NCBI GenBank assembly: GCA_026129545.1
Contig: JAHCHX010000005.1
Location: 113,502 to 177,501, forward strand
DNA length: 64,000 nucleotides
Direction: 5' to 3'
Source of the DNA: Saprospiraceae bacterium
GTDB lineage: Bacteria; Bacteroidota; Bacteroidia; Chitinophagales; Saprospiraceae
The notes under the pieces are model-generated. The model searched no databases, was not told the origin of the DNA, and worked only from the letters and a program-made list of their open reading frames with translations. Position numbers and translations under genes: made by a program. Of this stretch, positions 34,967 to 44,009 are shown piece after piece. Positions within the stretch are counted from its first letter, which is position 1. Each line of letters begins with the position of its first letter.

Positions 34967-35284
34967 ATGGCAGAAAATAAGATTCCGCAACAAGCCGCTA
35001 TCAATATCGAACTGTCTGAAGAGGTAGCCGAGGGTATTTATTCCAATCTTGCTATCATTTCGCACTCCAACGCTGAATTTGTGGTGGATTTCATTCGCTT
35101 GATGCCCAACGTGCCAAAGGCGAAGGTGAAAGCCCGCGTCATTCTGACTCCTCAGCACGCCAAAAGGCTGCTTTTCGCACTGAAAGATAACATTCAAAAA
35201 TACGAGATGCAGTTTGGCAAAATTGAGGACGTGGACCAGCCAACTCCTCCGATGAACTTTGGCACCCCCACTGCGCAGGCTTGA
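34967..35284 (+). CDS. DUF3467 protein
   Basis: 105 residues from ATG 34967. The chain AAINIELSEEVAEGIYSNLA and FVVDFIRLMPNVPKAKVKAR matches DUF3467, a small cytoplasmic family widespread in Bacteroidota with no established function. The body is a short alpha/beta fold with an ILTPQHAKRLLFAL helix. A Pro-rich tail ends the protein. The gene is divergent from rpsA, with a promoter-like box 65 bp upstream. A repeat element starts 36 bp after the stop. Confidence 0.85.
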   Translation: MAENKIPQQAAINIELSEEVAEGIYSNLAIISHSNAEFVVDFIRLMPNVPKAKVKARVILTPQHAKRLLFALKDNIQKYEMQFGKIEDVDQPTPPMNFGTPTAQA

Positions 35285-35319
35285 TGAGTTGAAGGGCTTG
35301 CCCGGCCAACTCGTTCAAC

Positions 35320-35424
35320 TATACCTCGCGCCGCCAAGTTTTGGGCATGGCTATGGTCGCGGTCTGCTCAAAATCAAGGGCATCAATCATGGCCACTTGA
35401 TAAATCTTAGCGAATCAAGGTATA
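35320..35424 (-). repeat. Dispersed 105-bp palindromic element, copy 5
   Basis: On the + strand it runs from TATACCTCGCGCCGCCAAG to AGCGAATCAAGGTATA. It is inverted relative to copies 1, 3 and 4 and carries the longer CGCGCCGCCAAG end shared with the hairpin variant at 351-472. It overlaps the 3' end of the lipoprotein gene at 35407-35826, whose last codons and stop lie inside the repeat. Confidence 0.85.
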
Positions 35425-35826
35425 ATTTTCCCGAAAGTATTGCTGAGTTTGTTCCACGCTGAATGTTTTTGGGCGAACCTCTGGGGTGGTTCCAGATTCG
35501 GCATCGAATCGAAAGGTGGTATCGCTTGCCCATTCGATGATGCCGTAGAGTGTTTTGCCAGTGAGTGGCCCGGTTTGAAAGCCACTCAAATCAAGGGTGG
35601 CGGGTTTTTGCCGACAGTCGTATTGGTATTGTGCGGGGAAAGTGTCGAACTCGCTACCAAATTTGAATAGCCATAGTGCGTGCCCGTCTGGCTGGAACAG
35701 CAAAACCCTGCCTTCCCGTGTAGCCCATCGGCCCGTGAGGTCGCGGCAATCTTTTTTGGGTGTGCAGCAAAATAGGATTAAAGCGCCCCCGCCTAACAGG
35801 GCTAAGTGCGTAAAAAGTTGGTTCAT
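35407..35826 (-). CDS. Small lipoprotein, lipocalin-like
   Basis: 139 residues from ATG 35826; a longer frame to 35868 adds residues before the signal. The N-terminus is a lipoprotein-type hydrophobic segment (HLALLGGGALILFCC). The body starts DLTGRWATREGRVLLFQPDG, a pattern of small lipocalin-like Bacteroidota lipoproteins (strand, Trp, strand). The last four residues (TLIR) and the TAA stop are encoded by the end of the repeat at 35320-35424, so the original C-terminus may have been altered by insertion of that element. Function is unknown. It is 99 bp downstream of radC on the same strand. Confidence 0.6.
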   Translation of the reverse strand: MNQLFTHLALLGGGALILFCCTPKKDCRDLTGRWATREGRVLLFQPDGHALWLFKFGSEFDTFPAQYQYDCRQKPATLDLSGFQTGPLTGKTLYGIIEWASDTTFRFDAESGTTPEVRPKTFSVEQTQQYFRENYTLIR

Positions 35827-35925
35827 GTGTCTGCTGTTTATGCGATGGTGAAATATCCCTAAAGACAACTCTTGCTGGCTTATGTGGCAGCCAATTCTTG
35901 AATGGTGATGCCTTCTTGCTGTTGC

Positions 35926-36621
35926 TCACATTCCTACCTCGTCCGCAAAGCTGTAGTAACCCCGCTCTGACACGATAAGATGGTCGAGCAAGGGTATTTC
36001 GAGCAGTTCCCCTGCTTGCTTTAGTTTTTTTGTCAAATCCACGTCTGCCTGACTGGGTTGCAGGTTGCCGGAGGGGTGATTGTGTACTGCAATGAAGTAA
36101 GTGGCGCGAGCGTCGAGCGCGGCCTTCAGCACCATCCTCACATCCACTACCGTGCCGCCCATACCACCTGTGCTGAGGCGCTCTCGTCCGAATACTTCAT
36201 TGGCTCGATTGAGCAGCAATAGCCAGAACTCTTCGTGATGCAAGTCGGTGAGCAACGGCGCGATGGCATGAAAAGCGTCGCGGCTCGAATGTATGCGCGG
36301 GCGTTCGCGCAGGTCGGACAACTGACGCCGCCGGCCTATCTCGAGCGCGGCAGCTATGGTGATGGCTTTGGCTTCGCCCACGCCTTTGAATCGCTGCAAT
36401 TCTTTTATCGAGCGTTTGCCGAGCTCATGCAAATTTTGGTCAACGGAAGCGAGTATGCGCTGTGCCAATGCGACAGCGCTTTCTCCTACCGTGCCGGAGC
36501 CGATGAGTATGGCAAGCAATTCGGCATCTGACAAGGCTTGCTTGCCTTTGAGTTGCATTTTCTCTCTGGGGCGGTCTTCTTCGGCCCAGGCGGTGATGGC
36601 GCGGTAGTTGTTGGCGGGCAT
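35926..36621 (-). CDS. radC: RadC family protein (JAB/MPN domain)
   Basis: 231 residues from ATG 36621. The N-terminal helix-hairpin-helix part has ALSDAELLAILIGSGT and LQRFKGVGEAKAITIAAALE. The JAB/MPN metalloprotease-like domain has the metal motif HNHPSGNLQPSQAD, with an upstream Glu in the region of LTDLHHEEFWLLLL. The RadC family was named for DNA repair, but its role is unsettled and members are often near recombination or defence genes. Here the gene is between a lipoprotein and an outer-membrane protein, with no clear partner. Confidence 0.93.
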   Translation of the reverse strand: MPANNYRAITAWAEEDRPREKMQLKGKQALSDAELLAILIGSGTVGESAVALAQRILASVDQNLHELGKRSIKELQRFKGVGEAKAITIAAALEIGRRRQLSDLRERPRIHSSRDAFHAIAPLLTDLHHEEFWLLLLNRANEVFGRERLSTGGMGGTVVDVRMVLKAALDARATYFIAVHNHPSGNLQPSQADVDLTKKLKQAGELLEIPLLDHLIVSERGYYSFADEVGM

Positions 36622-36751
36622 GATTTGTTGCTTTAGCGATTCGTGACAAAAGTCGTTTGTCAAACGCAAATGCCCAAACGATTGGAACAACCAAATTGCA
36701 TTTCATCACATCAAGTAGGCCAATCGTACTGTTCACACAAAAAATGCTTCC

Positions 36752-37405
36752 ATGAATTACGCTCTTCTGTTGTCATCTGCCTTGTTTTTGTATGCACATT
36801 CCTTATCGGGCCAAACTTTTGCGTTGGGCGCTCGCGGTGGGTATTCGTTTACCAACATCCATCTTTCAGAGATAAAGTGGCAGGACGGACTGGTGCCGCC
36901 GAACAGCACAGACCCGCTGCACGGCTTTCATGCCGGTTTGGAAGGAAAGATGGATTTCAATCAAAAATGGGCTTTGTTGTTTGGTGTTCAATACAGCCAA
37001 AAGGGTTTTGAGTCGCAACTTTTCTGGCCTGCTGGCCCAGCTTCGGCGAGGAATGTTTTTCACTATATCTACCTCCCGGTGGTCGTTGATTTTCAGGTCT
37101 GGCGCGGGTTGTCTATTCAGGCAGGCATGGAAGGAGGGCGCTTGCTTGGTGTTCGCGCCATATCGGGAGGCGAAAATGTCAACATCAATAAACTGGGCAT
37201 TTATAGGGATTTTGATTTTGGCCTCATCGCTGGGTTGGAGTATCGGATTCGCCGCTTTTTCATCGGGGCGCGGCAGAGTTGGGGCATCTATGATTTGTAC
37301 GGAGATGCCAAGTTTACCGATGAGAATGGCTTCGAATTGGGCGAACTTAAGAGTTTTCATCGCGCGGCGCAGATTTCAGTGGGATATCGCCATCCTTTGC
37401 CCTAA
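36752..37405 (+). CDS. Outer-membrane beta-barrel protein
   Basis: 217 residues with a signal peptide (MNYALLLSSALFLYAHSLSGQ). The body is alternating strands typical of an eight-stranded barrel (GARGGYSFTNIHL, FGVQYSQKGFESQLFW, YIYLPVVVDFQV, GLIAGLEYRIRRFFIGARQS) and ends RAAQISVGYRHPLP with a terminal aromatic-rich strand. This is the OmpA/PorT-like small barrel family of Bacteroidota. It likely sits in the outer membrane; function is unknown. It is divergent from radC across 130 bp and convergent with the large acyl-CoA dehydrogenase. Confidence 0.8.
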   Translation: MNYALLLSSALFLYAHSLSGQTFALGARGGYSFTNIHLSEIKWQDGLVPPNSTDPLHGFHAGLEGKMDFNQKWALLFGVQYSQKGFESQLFWPAGPASARNVFHYIYLPVVVDFQVWRGLSIQAGMEGGRLLGVRAISGGENVNINKLGIYRDFDFGLIAGLEYRIRRFFIGARQSWGIYDLYGDAKFTDENGFELGELKSFHRAAQISVGYRHPLP

Positions 37406-37591
37406 AAAAGAAGCAGCTGTCTCGCAAGATTGATAACGGCTGATGAGCGTCTATGAAAGTGCTCCTTTGGATGCCCGCCCGGTGTCGCACCTTCTAGCAT
37501 CAAAAATCAACCTTTATCAGCCTTTTGAGATAGCTGCTCTTCCAAGTAGGTTTAATAAAACGGTCACAATCCAACGGTCGTCAACAGCCGC

Positions 37592-39391
37592 TCAAAAACA
37601 CCAGCCGTTGGCCTGTAGCAATGCTTGGGCCACGAGGCGGCGTTTTTCTTTTACGTTTACCGGGGGGTATTTGGCGAAGCGCTTCACGCCCATTAGGAAG
37701 GTTTTGAGCAGGTCGCCTTCGGCAAAGGATGCGATAGCGTCGGTGGCATTTTTGGTCATGCGCGCCGTCGCATCGTGGAAGTAGATTTGCAACATCGCGT
37801 CGTACACTTCCTGTGGTTGCTCTTTTTGCATATCGGCCAGTTTTTGCACCCGCAACAACATGGATTCCGCTGTGTAGAGGTCAATGAGCATATCGGCGCA
37901 GTTCATCAACAGCTCCTGCTCCTCTTTCAGGTTGAGCTTGCCATCCATCTGCATCTTGGCTGCCCCCCCCGCTGTCATCAAAATTATTTTTCTGAAATCC
38001 GCGAGGGCTTTGCGCTCCTCGGCATAGTCGCCCTCTACTTTTTCAAAAGACGGCATCGCCGCAAGTTCTTTCTGAACTGCCCACGCTGGGCCTACGATGT
38101 CCAACTGGCCTTTCAATGCGCGTTTGAACAATTGGTCCACCATGAGCATCCGGTTGATTTCGTTGGTGCCTTCATAGATGCGGTTGATGCGGCTGTCGCG
38201 GTAGGCACGGGCGGCTGGATATTCTTCGCTGAAGCCGATGCCACCGTGAATCTGCACATTTTCGTCCACGCAGTAATCGGTCACTTCGGAGCCAATGACT
38301 TTCAGGATGGAACATTCGATGGCGTATTCCTCCGCTGCCTCCAGGGTGGCTTGGCCGAAGGATTTCCCCTCTGCTTCGGCGGCTGCTTTCTTGTCCTGCA
38401 TCAGTTGCGAAGTGCGGAAGCCTGCGCTTTCTGCGGCGAAATTGCGCACTGCCATTTCTGCCAGTTTGTGCTGAATGGCACCAAAAGAACCGATTGGCTG
38501 ACCAAACTGAATGCGTTCGTTGGCATAGCGAGTGGCCATGTTGACGACCTCCTTGTTGCCCCCGATACACATCACGCCGAGTTTGTAGCGGCCAATGTTC
38601 AGTGCGTTGAAAGCAATCAAATGGCCTTTGCCGATTTCGCCCAATACATTTTCCGCCGGCACTTTGGCATTCTCAAAAAACACTTGACGAGTAGAGGAAC
38701 CTTTGATGCCGAGCTTGTCTTCTTCTTCGCCCAAAGTGATGCCCGGCGTGTTGCGCTCCACGATAAATCCGGTGAATTTCTCGCCACCGATTTTTGCGAA
38801 CACGATGAATATGTCCGCAAAACCAGCATTGGTAATCCACATTTTCTGTCCGTTCAGGATGTAGTGGCTACCATCGGCGCTCAAATCGGCTCGAGTCTTG
38901 GCATTGAGCGCATCGGAGCCTGAACCCGGCTCAGTAAGACAGTAGGCTGCTTTGAGCTCTCCGGAGATGAGCCGGGGCAGGTATTTTTCTCTTTGCTCTT
39001 CGGTGCCAAAATACAAGATTGGCAACATCCCGATACCTGTGTGCGCCGCGATGGACGTGGAAAAAGAACCACAGGGGCCAAGCACATCGGCTATCACTGT
39101 GTTGGTGTTGGTATCGAGTTCCGTGCCGCCGTACTTGGCTGGCATATGAGCGCCGAGCAGACCCAATTCCCCTGCTTTTTCCAGTAAGCGTTCGGTAAGT
39201 CCCGGTTCGCGTTTTTCGATTTTCAGGCGGTTGGGCGCAATCTCGTTGTTTAGGAAGTCTGAGGCCATTTGTTTGACCATGAGTTGCTCCTCGTTGAGTT
39301 CTTCGGGAATGAACGTGTCCTCCGGGCTGCTCTCTCTGATGAGGAATTCTCCCCCCTTGAGCACATCCGTTTTTTCCAAAATATCGAACAT
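37592..39391 (-). CDS. Large acyl-CoA dehydrogenase (about 600 residues)
   Basis: 599 residues from ATG 39391. The normal acyl-CoA dehydrogenase body (AAYCLTEPGSGSDALNAKTR, ANERIQFGQPIGSFGAIQHK, QIHGGIGFSEEYPAARAYRD, IYEGTNEINRM with catalytic Glu) covers about the first 420 residues. An extra C-terminal helical domain of about 170 residues follows, the layout of FadE5/very-long-chain-type enzymes. Such enzymes act on longer acyl-CoAs at the membrane. The gene lies downstream of an Lrp regulator on the same strand, across 205 bp, and no thiolase or hydratase gene is adjacent. Substrate range is not readable from sequence. Confidence 0.9.
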   Translation of the reverse strand: MFDILEKTDVLKGGEFLIRESSPEDTFIPEELNEEQLMVKQMASDFLNNEIAPNRLKIEKREPGLTERLLEKAGELGLLGAHMPAKYGGTELDTNTNTVIADVLGPCGSFSTSIAAHTGIGMLPILYFGTEEQREKYLPRLISGELKAAYCLTEPGSGSDALNAKTRADLSADGSHYILNGQKMWITNAGFADIFIVFAKIGGEKFTGFIVERNTPGITLGEEEDKLGIKGSSTRQVFFENAKVPAENVLGEIGKGHLIAFNALNIGRYKLGVMCIGGNKEVVNMATRYANERIQFGQPIGSFGAIQHKLAEMAVRNFAAESAGFRTSQLMQDKKAAAEAEGKSFGQATLEAAEEYAIECSILKVIGSEVTDYCVDENVQIHGGIGFSEEYPAARAYRDSRINRIYEGTNEINRMLMVDQLFKRALKGQLDIVGPAWAVQKELAAMPSFEKVEGDYAEERKALADFRKIILMTAGGAAKMQMDGKLNLKEEQELLMNCADMLIDLYTAESMLLRVQKLADMQKEQPQEVYDAMLQIYFHDATARMTKNATDAIASFAEGDLLKTFLMGVKRFAKYPPVNVKEKRRLVAQALLQANGWCF

Positions 39392-39596
39392 TGTATTAAG
39401 ACAGGTTGTGAGACAAAATTGGTTAGCGAATTTTCGCCACAAAAATATGAGTTAAGGTCTCAACAATGCAAGGCTGGAAAAAGTTTTTCGAAAGATTTTT
39501 TTGAAATTCGTCGAAACGGGCAAAGGATAGCGCAAGGCAGGTCGCTGTTTGCTTGTTTTTCACGGGCAATGCTTTGGTGAGAAATGGGTGAAAGAC

Positions 39597-40073
39597 TTAC
39601 CGAATCGGCAGCATGGTTGTGTTCTTCACCTCCGTCATTACAAAGTGGCTTTGCACGCGCCCTATATTTTCGAGGGTTGCCAGTTTTTCCTTGATGAATC
39701 GTTGGTAGTCGTCCATATCGTTGACCACAACTTTGAGCAAATAATCATACTCGCCCGTGATATGGTGACATTCCAACACCTCTGGCAGGTCTATCACCGC
39801 TGCTTCGAATTGCAGCAAAAAATCGCGGTTGTGTTCCTTGAGTGACACCTCGCAAAGAACGAGCATCGCCAATCCGATTTTGCGGCGGTCAAGCAAAGCC
39901 GTGTAGCCAGCAATGTAGCCTTCTTTTTCCAGTCTTTTCACGCGCTCAAAAACAGGTGTCGTAGTCAGATTGAGCCGAGCTGCTATTTCCTTGGTGGTCA
40001 GAAACGCATCCTCTTGGAGGAGTTGGAGAATAGCGCGGTCCGATGCGTCAATTGTCACAGATTTTTTTTCCAT
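39597..40073 (-). CDS. Lrp/AsnC-family transcriptional regulator
   Basis: 158 residues from ATG 40073. The N-terminal helix-turn-helix reads LQEDAFLTTKEIAARLNLTT and the RAM (amino-acid-binding) domain follows (GYTALLDRRKIGLAMLVLCE, ECHHITGEYDYLLKVVVND). Lrp-family proteins form dimers to octamers and sense amino acids. The gene is divergent from a PLP-dependent sulfur amino-acid enzyme across 136 bp of AT-rich DNA with runs such as TTAATTAAATTTAT, the usual setting for an Lrp that controls its neighbour, so that enzyme is the likely target. Confidence 0.9.
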   Translation of the reverse strand: MEKKSVTIDASDRAILQLLQEDAFLTTKEIAARLNLTTTPVFERVKRLEKEGYIAGYTALLDRRKIGLAMLVLCEVSLKEHNRDFLLQFEAAVIDLPEVLECHHITGEYDYLLKVVVNDMDDYQRFIKEKLATLENIGRVQSHFVMTEVKNTTMLPIR

Positions 40074-40209
40074 GAAATGGCAATTTAGAAAACAAAAATA
40101 CACGATAGTTCTTTAAATACGTCAAATTAAAGTTTTTTATTCTTAATTAAATTTATCTATTGGCAAATAATTCCATAAACATGAATTTTGTAACAAAAAC
40201 TGCCGTGTC
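40074..40209. promoter_or_regulatory. Divergent control region between the Lrp gene and the PLP enzyme gene
   Basis: 136 bp, strongly AT-rich (for example TTTTTTATTCTTAATTAAATT around 40131). Lrp proteins favour such bendable DNA. No exact operator was defined. Confidence 0.45.
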
Positions 40210-41511
40210 ATGAAACGAGATTTAAAACCCGAAACCTTAATGATGTCGCATGGCTACCGCTCCGAATGGTCGGAGGGTGCCGTGAAATGTCCCATTTTCC
40301 AGACATCAACCTTTGCATTTCGCACTGCCGAAGAGGGCAAGGCTTTTTTTGAAGTCGCATACGGGCTGCGCGAGAAGGGCGCAAAAGAAAAAACCGGCCT
40401 CATCTATAGCCGACTGAACAATCCCGACATGGAAATCCTTGAGGAGCGGCTTAAACTGTGGGATGGAGCCGAAGCCTGTGCTGTCTTCGAAAGCGGCATG
40501 TCAGCCATCTCAACGGCACTGTTCGAGTTTTTGCGGCCGGGCGATTTGTTGCTCTGCAGCAATCCTTTATATGGGGGCACAAGTCACCTTGTGCATCATG
40601 TGCTGACTAAGTTTGGCATTGAGGTGTTAGGTTTCAGCCCCGGCGCAAGTCGTGAAGAATTGTTGCAAATCGTTGAGGCATCAGGCAAAAAAGACCGCCT
40701 CGGCATGATATACATCGAAACGCCAGCAAACCCAACGAACGACCTCGTGGACATCTCCGTGTGTCGCTCTGTGGCAAACGTATTTGGTCGCAATGGAAGG
40801 CAAGTCTTGGTGGCTGTGGACAATACTTACATGGGGCCGATTTGGCAACATCCGCTACGCCACGGCGCTGACCTCGTTTTATACTCTGCTACAAAATATA
40901 TTGGTGGACACAGCGATGTCATAGCAGGTGCCTGCCTTGGCCCGACGGAACTAATTGCACGGGTGAAAACGCTGCGTACCTTTTTGGGAAACATGATAGC
41001 CCCACATACAGGTTGGTTGCTGTTGAGAAGCCTTGAGACCCTTAAACTTCGAATGGAAAAACAAACTGAAAACGCTCAGGTCATCGCCCGCCGCCTTGTC
41101 CGGCACTCAAAAGTGGCCAAAGTGCACTATCTCGGTCTGTTGACACCTGAAGATGGCGAGGCCTACGAAATATATCGGAGGCAGTGCTCGTCGCCGGGGG
41201 CAATGGTTTCTTTTGAAGTGAAGGGAGGCGAAAAGGAGGCTTTTTCATTTCTCAACCATCTGAAAATTGTGAAATTGGCCGTAAGCCTTGGCAGTACGGA
41301 ATCTTTGGCTCAACACCCTGCCACGATGACCCACGCGGGTGTTGGCCATGCCGAGAAAATCGCCTTTGGCATCAGTGACGCGCTCATTCGCCTGTCCGTT
41401 GGCGTGGAGCATGTGGAGGACCTGTGGTGGGATTTGGAACAGGCGCTCGACAAAATCCCAGAGCATCGGGAACTGGCACCGGAGGCGATGTTGAGCCCCA
41501 ATTATGTTTGA
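40210..41511 (+). CDS. Cystathionine gamma-synthase/methionine gamma-lyase family PLP enzyme
   Basis: 433 residues. The PLP-lysine is K229 in SATKYIGGHSDVIAG; other family segments are LIYSRLNNPDMEILEERLKL, FESGMSAISTALFEF, IYIETPANPTNDLVDI and SLGSTESLAQHPATMTHAGV. The class performs alpha,gamma- or beta-elimination or replacement on cysteine, homocysteine or O-acyl-homoserine derivatives. Which reaction cannot be decided by eye; a lyase role under Lrp control would fit catabolism of methionine. The gene is alone, divergent from the Lrp regulator, with a terminator directly after the stop. Confidence 0.88.
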   Translation: MKRDLKPETLMMSHGYRSEWSEGAVKCPIFQTSTFAFRTAEEGKAFFEVAYGLREKGAKEKTGLIYSRLNNPDMEILEERLKLWDGAEACAVFESGMSAISTALFEFLRPGDLLLCSNPLYGGTSHLVHHVLTKFGIEVLGFSPGASREELLQIVEASGKKDRLGMIYIETPANPTNDLVDISVCRSVANVFGRNGRQVLVAVDNTYMGPIWQHPLRHGADLVLYSATKYIGGHSDVIAGACLGPTELIARVKTLRTFLGNMIAPHTGWLLLRSLETLKLRMEKQTENAQVIARRLVRHSKVAKVHYLGLLTPEDGEAYEIYRRQCSSPGAMVSFEVKGGEKEAFSFLNHLKIVKLAVSLGSTESLAQHPATMTHAGVGHAEKIAFGISDALIRLSVGVEHVEDLWWDLEQALDKIPEHRELAPEAMLSPNYV

Positions 41512-41535
41512 TTAGAAGCCAACGTTGGATACGAT

Positions 41536-41569
41536 GCCCTGTCCCGGATTGACTGGAATGGGGCTTTTT
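41536..41569 (+). terminator. Intrinsic terminator
   Basis: A stem of nine pairs with one bulged base (GCCCTGTCC against GGAATGGGGC) and a 10-nt loop, then TTTTT. It lies 22 bp past the PLP-enzyme stop. Confidence 0.65.
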
Positions 41570-41610
41570 CTTTCCCCAAATGAAAACGATTTGCGAAATT
41601 GTCTTGGTTG

Positions 41611-41715
41611 ACACACCCCGCGTCGCCAAGTTTTGAGCATAGCGAAAAACGCAATCTGCTCAACGTCAGGGAGAACAATTATGGCCATTTGACAAACCAT
41701 GGCGAATCAGGGTAT
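41611..41715 (-). repeat. Dispersed 105-bp palindromic element, copy 6 (degenerate)
   Basis: On the + strand it reads ACACCCCGCGTCGCCAAG to GGCGAATCAGGGTATG. Both TATA ends have decayed (ACAC and TATG), but the central order of blocks matches copies 5 and 7. It lies between the PLP-enzyme terminator and the PKD-type gene. Confidence 0.75.
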
Positions 41716-41916
41716 GCTTTTTCGCGCAATGCACACGCCTGTTTCGAGGCGATTTCTCGCTCGAATGGCGGCAATCATGTATGTTTGCCACGCTTTGGCC
41801 AAAATCATTCCCACGAACCATTAACAAGGCAGCCCATCCCCTTTGGTCTCCGACCACACAATTTGAACCAACCGCTCAGCATCTTTGCACCAGTTTTTCA
41901 CAAAATCAACTTTCGC

Positions 41917-42426
41917 ATGGCAAACGAAACCAAAACTGAGAAAGGGAAAAATCGAGAAACGCTCTTGCTGGTTGTTATCGCCTTGTTCGGCATCGCGGGG
42001 CTTGTCGCGCTTCAATTTTCGCGGAAAGACCCCACCCGTCGTTCGGGCGACAAGTCGCTCGTGCAAGCGGAAAATCAAGCCACCGACATTGACCCCAACG
42101 CCTCCGCCCCCATCCAGAAAATACCCGGCGAACTGCTCCACACCAGCGAACACCCGGAAGCAGGCCGTCCTTTCAAATTCTACATGGTGAAATACAGCCA
42201 AGGCCCCGAATACGAGCTCGATTTTGGCGACGGAAGCCCTCGCAAACCTTTTGTGGATGGCACCGTGCAACACATCTTTAAAAAACACGGCCCCTGCATC
42301 GTGACACTATACGCCCGCTATGAAGGTCAGGAGGTGGCGCTCGACACGCTCCGAAGAATCGTGGCCCGCGTCAAAGAAGAGGTGCTGGTAGGGCCGAAAG
42401 GGAAACCCGTCATTGACTATGACTAA
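41917..42426 (+). CDS. Membrane-anchored protein with PKD-like domain
   Basis: 169 residues from ATG 41917. An in-frame extension upstream to 41599 crosses the repeat and is not credible. The N-terminus is charged, then one membrane helix (LLLVVIALFGIAGLVALQF), a linker, and a C-terminal PKD/Ig-like fold with the hallmark YELDFGDGSPRKPF and VQHIFKKHGPCIVTLYAR. The domain would face the periplasm, probably binding or spacing partner proteins. No enzyme motif. It lies 118 bp before the ATP-grasp gene, which has its own promoter. Confidence 0.75.
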   Translation: MANETKTEKGKNRETLLLVVIALFGIAGLVALQFSRKDPTRRSGDKSLVQAENQATDIDPNASAPIQKIPGELLHTSEHPEAGRPFKFYMVKYSQGPEYELDFGDGSPRKPFVDGTVQHIFKKHGPCIVTLYARYEGQEVALDTLRRIVARVKEEVLVGPKGKPVIDYD

Positions 42427-42459
42427 CAAGCGGTTCTGCTTGATTTTTTTAACGAAAAT

Positions 42460-42489
42460 TTTGCAGCCAAACCCTTTTCAGTAGTTTTG
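42460..42489 (+). promoter_or_regulatory. Bacteroidota-type promoter, TTTG-N18-TAGTTTTG
   Basis: The best two-part promoter in the window: -33 TTTG at 42460-42463, an 18-bp spacer, and -7 TAGTTTTG at 42482-42489 (consensus TAnnTTTG). It lies 55 bp before the ATP-grasp start. Confidence 0.65.
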
Positions 42490-42544
42490 TCGCACACAGA
42501 AACGCAAACCGTTATTTCGCACACATCACAAACATTAGAACGGA

Positions 42545-43558
42545 ATGAAGAAAATCGGAATTCTACACGGCAAGGAATCATCCTTCCCAGAGGCATTTGT
42601 CGCCCGCGTCAATGCCAAAAAAGTCAAGGGCATACACGCCGAGCCAGTCCTCGTGGAGGAACTCATGCAAGGGCATCCAACATCTTATGCGGTGATGATA
42701 GACCGCATCAGCCAAGATGTCCCCTTTTATCGAGCCTATCTGAAAAACGCGGCGCTCAACGGCACCGCCGTGCTCAACAACCCTTTTTGGTGGAGCGCCG
42801 ACGAAAAGTTTTTCAACAATTGCCTTTCCACTAAAATCGGCGTCCCGGTGCCCCGCACCATTCTGTTGCCCTCCAAACAGATGCCACCCGACACCAGTGC
42901 CCAGAGCTTCCGCAACATGAAGTACCCGCTCGACTGGGAAAAAATGATTGACTATCTCGGCGGCTTTCCCCTCTTTATGAAACCCCATGCTGGCGGCGGC
43001 TGGAAAAACGTCTATAAAGTCAACAACTTCGATGAGTTTTTCCGCGATTACAACGAGACCAACACCCTCGTCATGCTGCTGCAAGAAGCCATTGATTTCG
43101 ATGCCTATTTTAGATGCTACTGCCTCGGCGGCAAATATGTGCGCATCATGGACTACGAGCCGCGCAACCCGCACCATCTGCGCTATGTGGCCGACCACAA
43201 AGTACCCAAAGCACTGCGCGACCAAATGCACGAGCTCGTGCTTCGCATCAACCACGCACTTGGCTACGACTTCAACACCGTCGAATTCGCCATACGCGAT
43301 GGCATCCCCTACGCCATTGATTTCTGCAACCCAGCACCCGACGCCGACGTAAACTCGGTCGGCGAGGAGAACTTTGAATGGGTAGTGGAAAACGCCGCGA
43401 ACATGGCCATCGAGAAAGCACTTGCCCACAAAGATGGCGGCAACAACCTCACATGGGGCACTTTCATGCACGACGCCGTGGCTGGCCGTATGCCAACCAT
43501 GCCCGATGGGGAAAAAGCCCCCAAAACAAGTGGCAAAGCATCAAAAGCAAAAAAGTAA
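42545..43558 (+). CDS. ATP-grasp enzyme (RimK-like)
   Basis: 337 residues. The ATP-grasp core is visible: PLFMKPHAGGGWKNVYKV (Lys and Gly-rich loop), TLVMLLQEAIDFDAYFRCYC, NTVEFAIRDGIPYAIDFCNP (metal-binding Glu/Asp/Asn triad region, EFA...DFCNP). Such enzymes ligate a carboxyl group to an amine with ATP, for example in peptide or amino-acid modification. The substrate is unknown. The C-terminal tail is Lys-rich (GKASKAKK). The gene has a good promoter, a strong terminator and no partner gene, so it seems to stand alone. Related proteins occur widely in Bacteroidota. Confidence 0.85.
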   Translation: MKKIGILHGKESSFPEAFVARVNAKKVKGIHAEPVLVEELMQGHPTSYAVMIDRISQDVPFYRAYLKNAALNGTAVLNNPFWWSADEKFFNNCLSTKIGVPVPRTILLPSKQMPPDTSAQSFRNMKYPLDWEKMIDYLGGFPLFMKPHAGGGWKNVYKVNNFDEFFRDYNETNTLVMLLQEAIDFDAYFRCYCLGGKYVRIMDYEPRNPHHLRYVADHKVPKALRDQMHELVLRINHALGYDFNTVEFAIRDGIPYAIDFCNPAPDADVNSVGEENFEWVVENAANMAIEKALAHKDGGNNLTWGTFMHDAVAGRMPTMPDGEKAPKTSGKASKAKK

Positions 43559-43587
43559 GAATTTGCTTTCTGCTTCAAACAAACTGG

Positions 43588-43627
43588 AAACCCGCTCGCG
43601 AGTCATTCGCGCAGCGGGTTTTTCTTT
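43588..43627 (+). terminator. Intrinsic terminator of the ATP-grasp gene
   Basis: The stem AAACCCGCT/AGCGGGTTT with a nested CGCG-type inner part is followed by TTTTTCTTT. It begins 30 bp past the stop. Confidence 0.8.
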
Positions 43628-44009
43628 AAGCCTCGATTCAAAAAGCAATCCACAGGATAAATTTCCAAAAATCAGTCGAACACTGTTCACGCGAGCTTCC
43701 AACAAAGCATCAACCACAGCGTCACCTCTCGAATCTTCAAAGAACCGCGCCTTTTCTGCACCTTCCGCTACGCCGACCACATTCCTGTTCTTTGACAAAA
43801 CCGGACAAAACGTTGACTCGTATATGTGACTTTGATACCGCTCAAAGTCTAAATCCCGCTCTCCTCAAAAAATTTTTCTCAAAAAAACCTGAACGCGCGA
43901 TTTTTTGGCACTCCATTTGACACTACCCCTATATGCGCCGAAAAATAACAAAAAGCGCCGTTTAATCGAAAATCATCCACATCATCTCACAAACCAATAC
44001 TTAAGCAAC
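43628..44009. other. 382-bp gap before the secreted protein; no gene
   Basis: AT-rich DNA with no coding frame, repeat or good hairpin. The end (about 43860-44009) is probably the promoter and leader of the secreted protein at 44010, but no TAnnTTTG box was identified. Confidence 0.4.

Noticed and set aside
41512..41700. A 62-residue protein on the minus strand spanning a repeat copy
   Set aside because: The frame is produced by the repeat element and the terminator next to it; no gene-like context.
43541..43798. An 85-residue minus-strand frame after the ATP-grasp gene
   Set aside because: It overlaps the ATP-grasp terminator, has no recognisable fold and no promoter.
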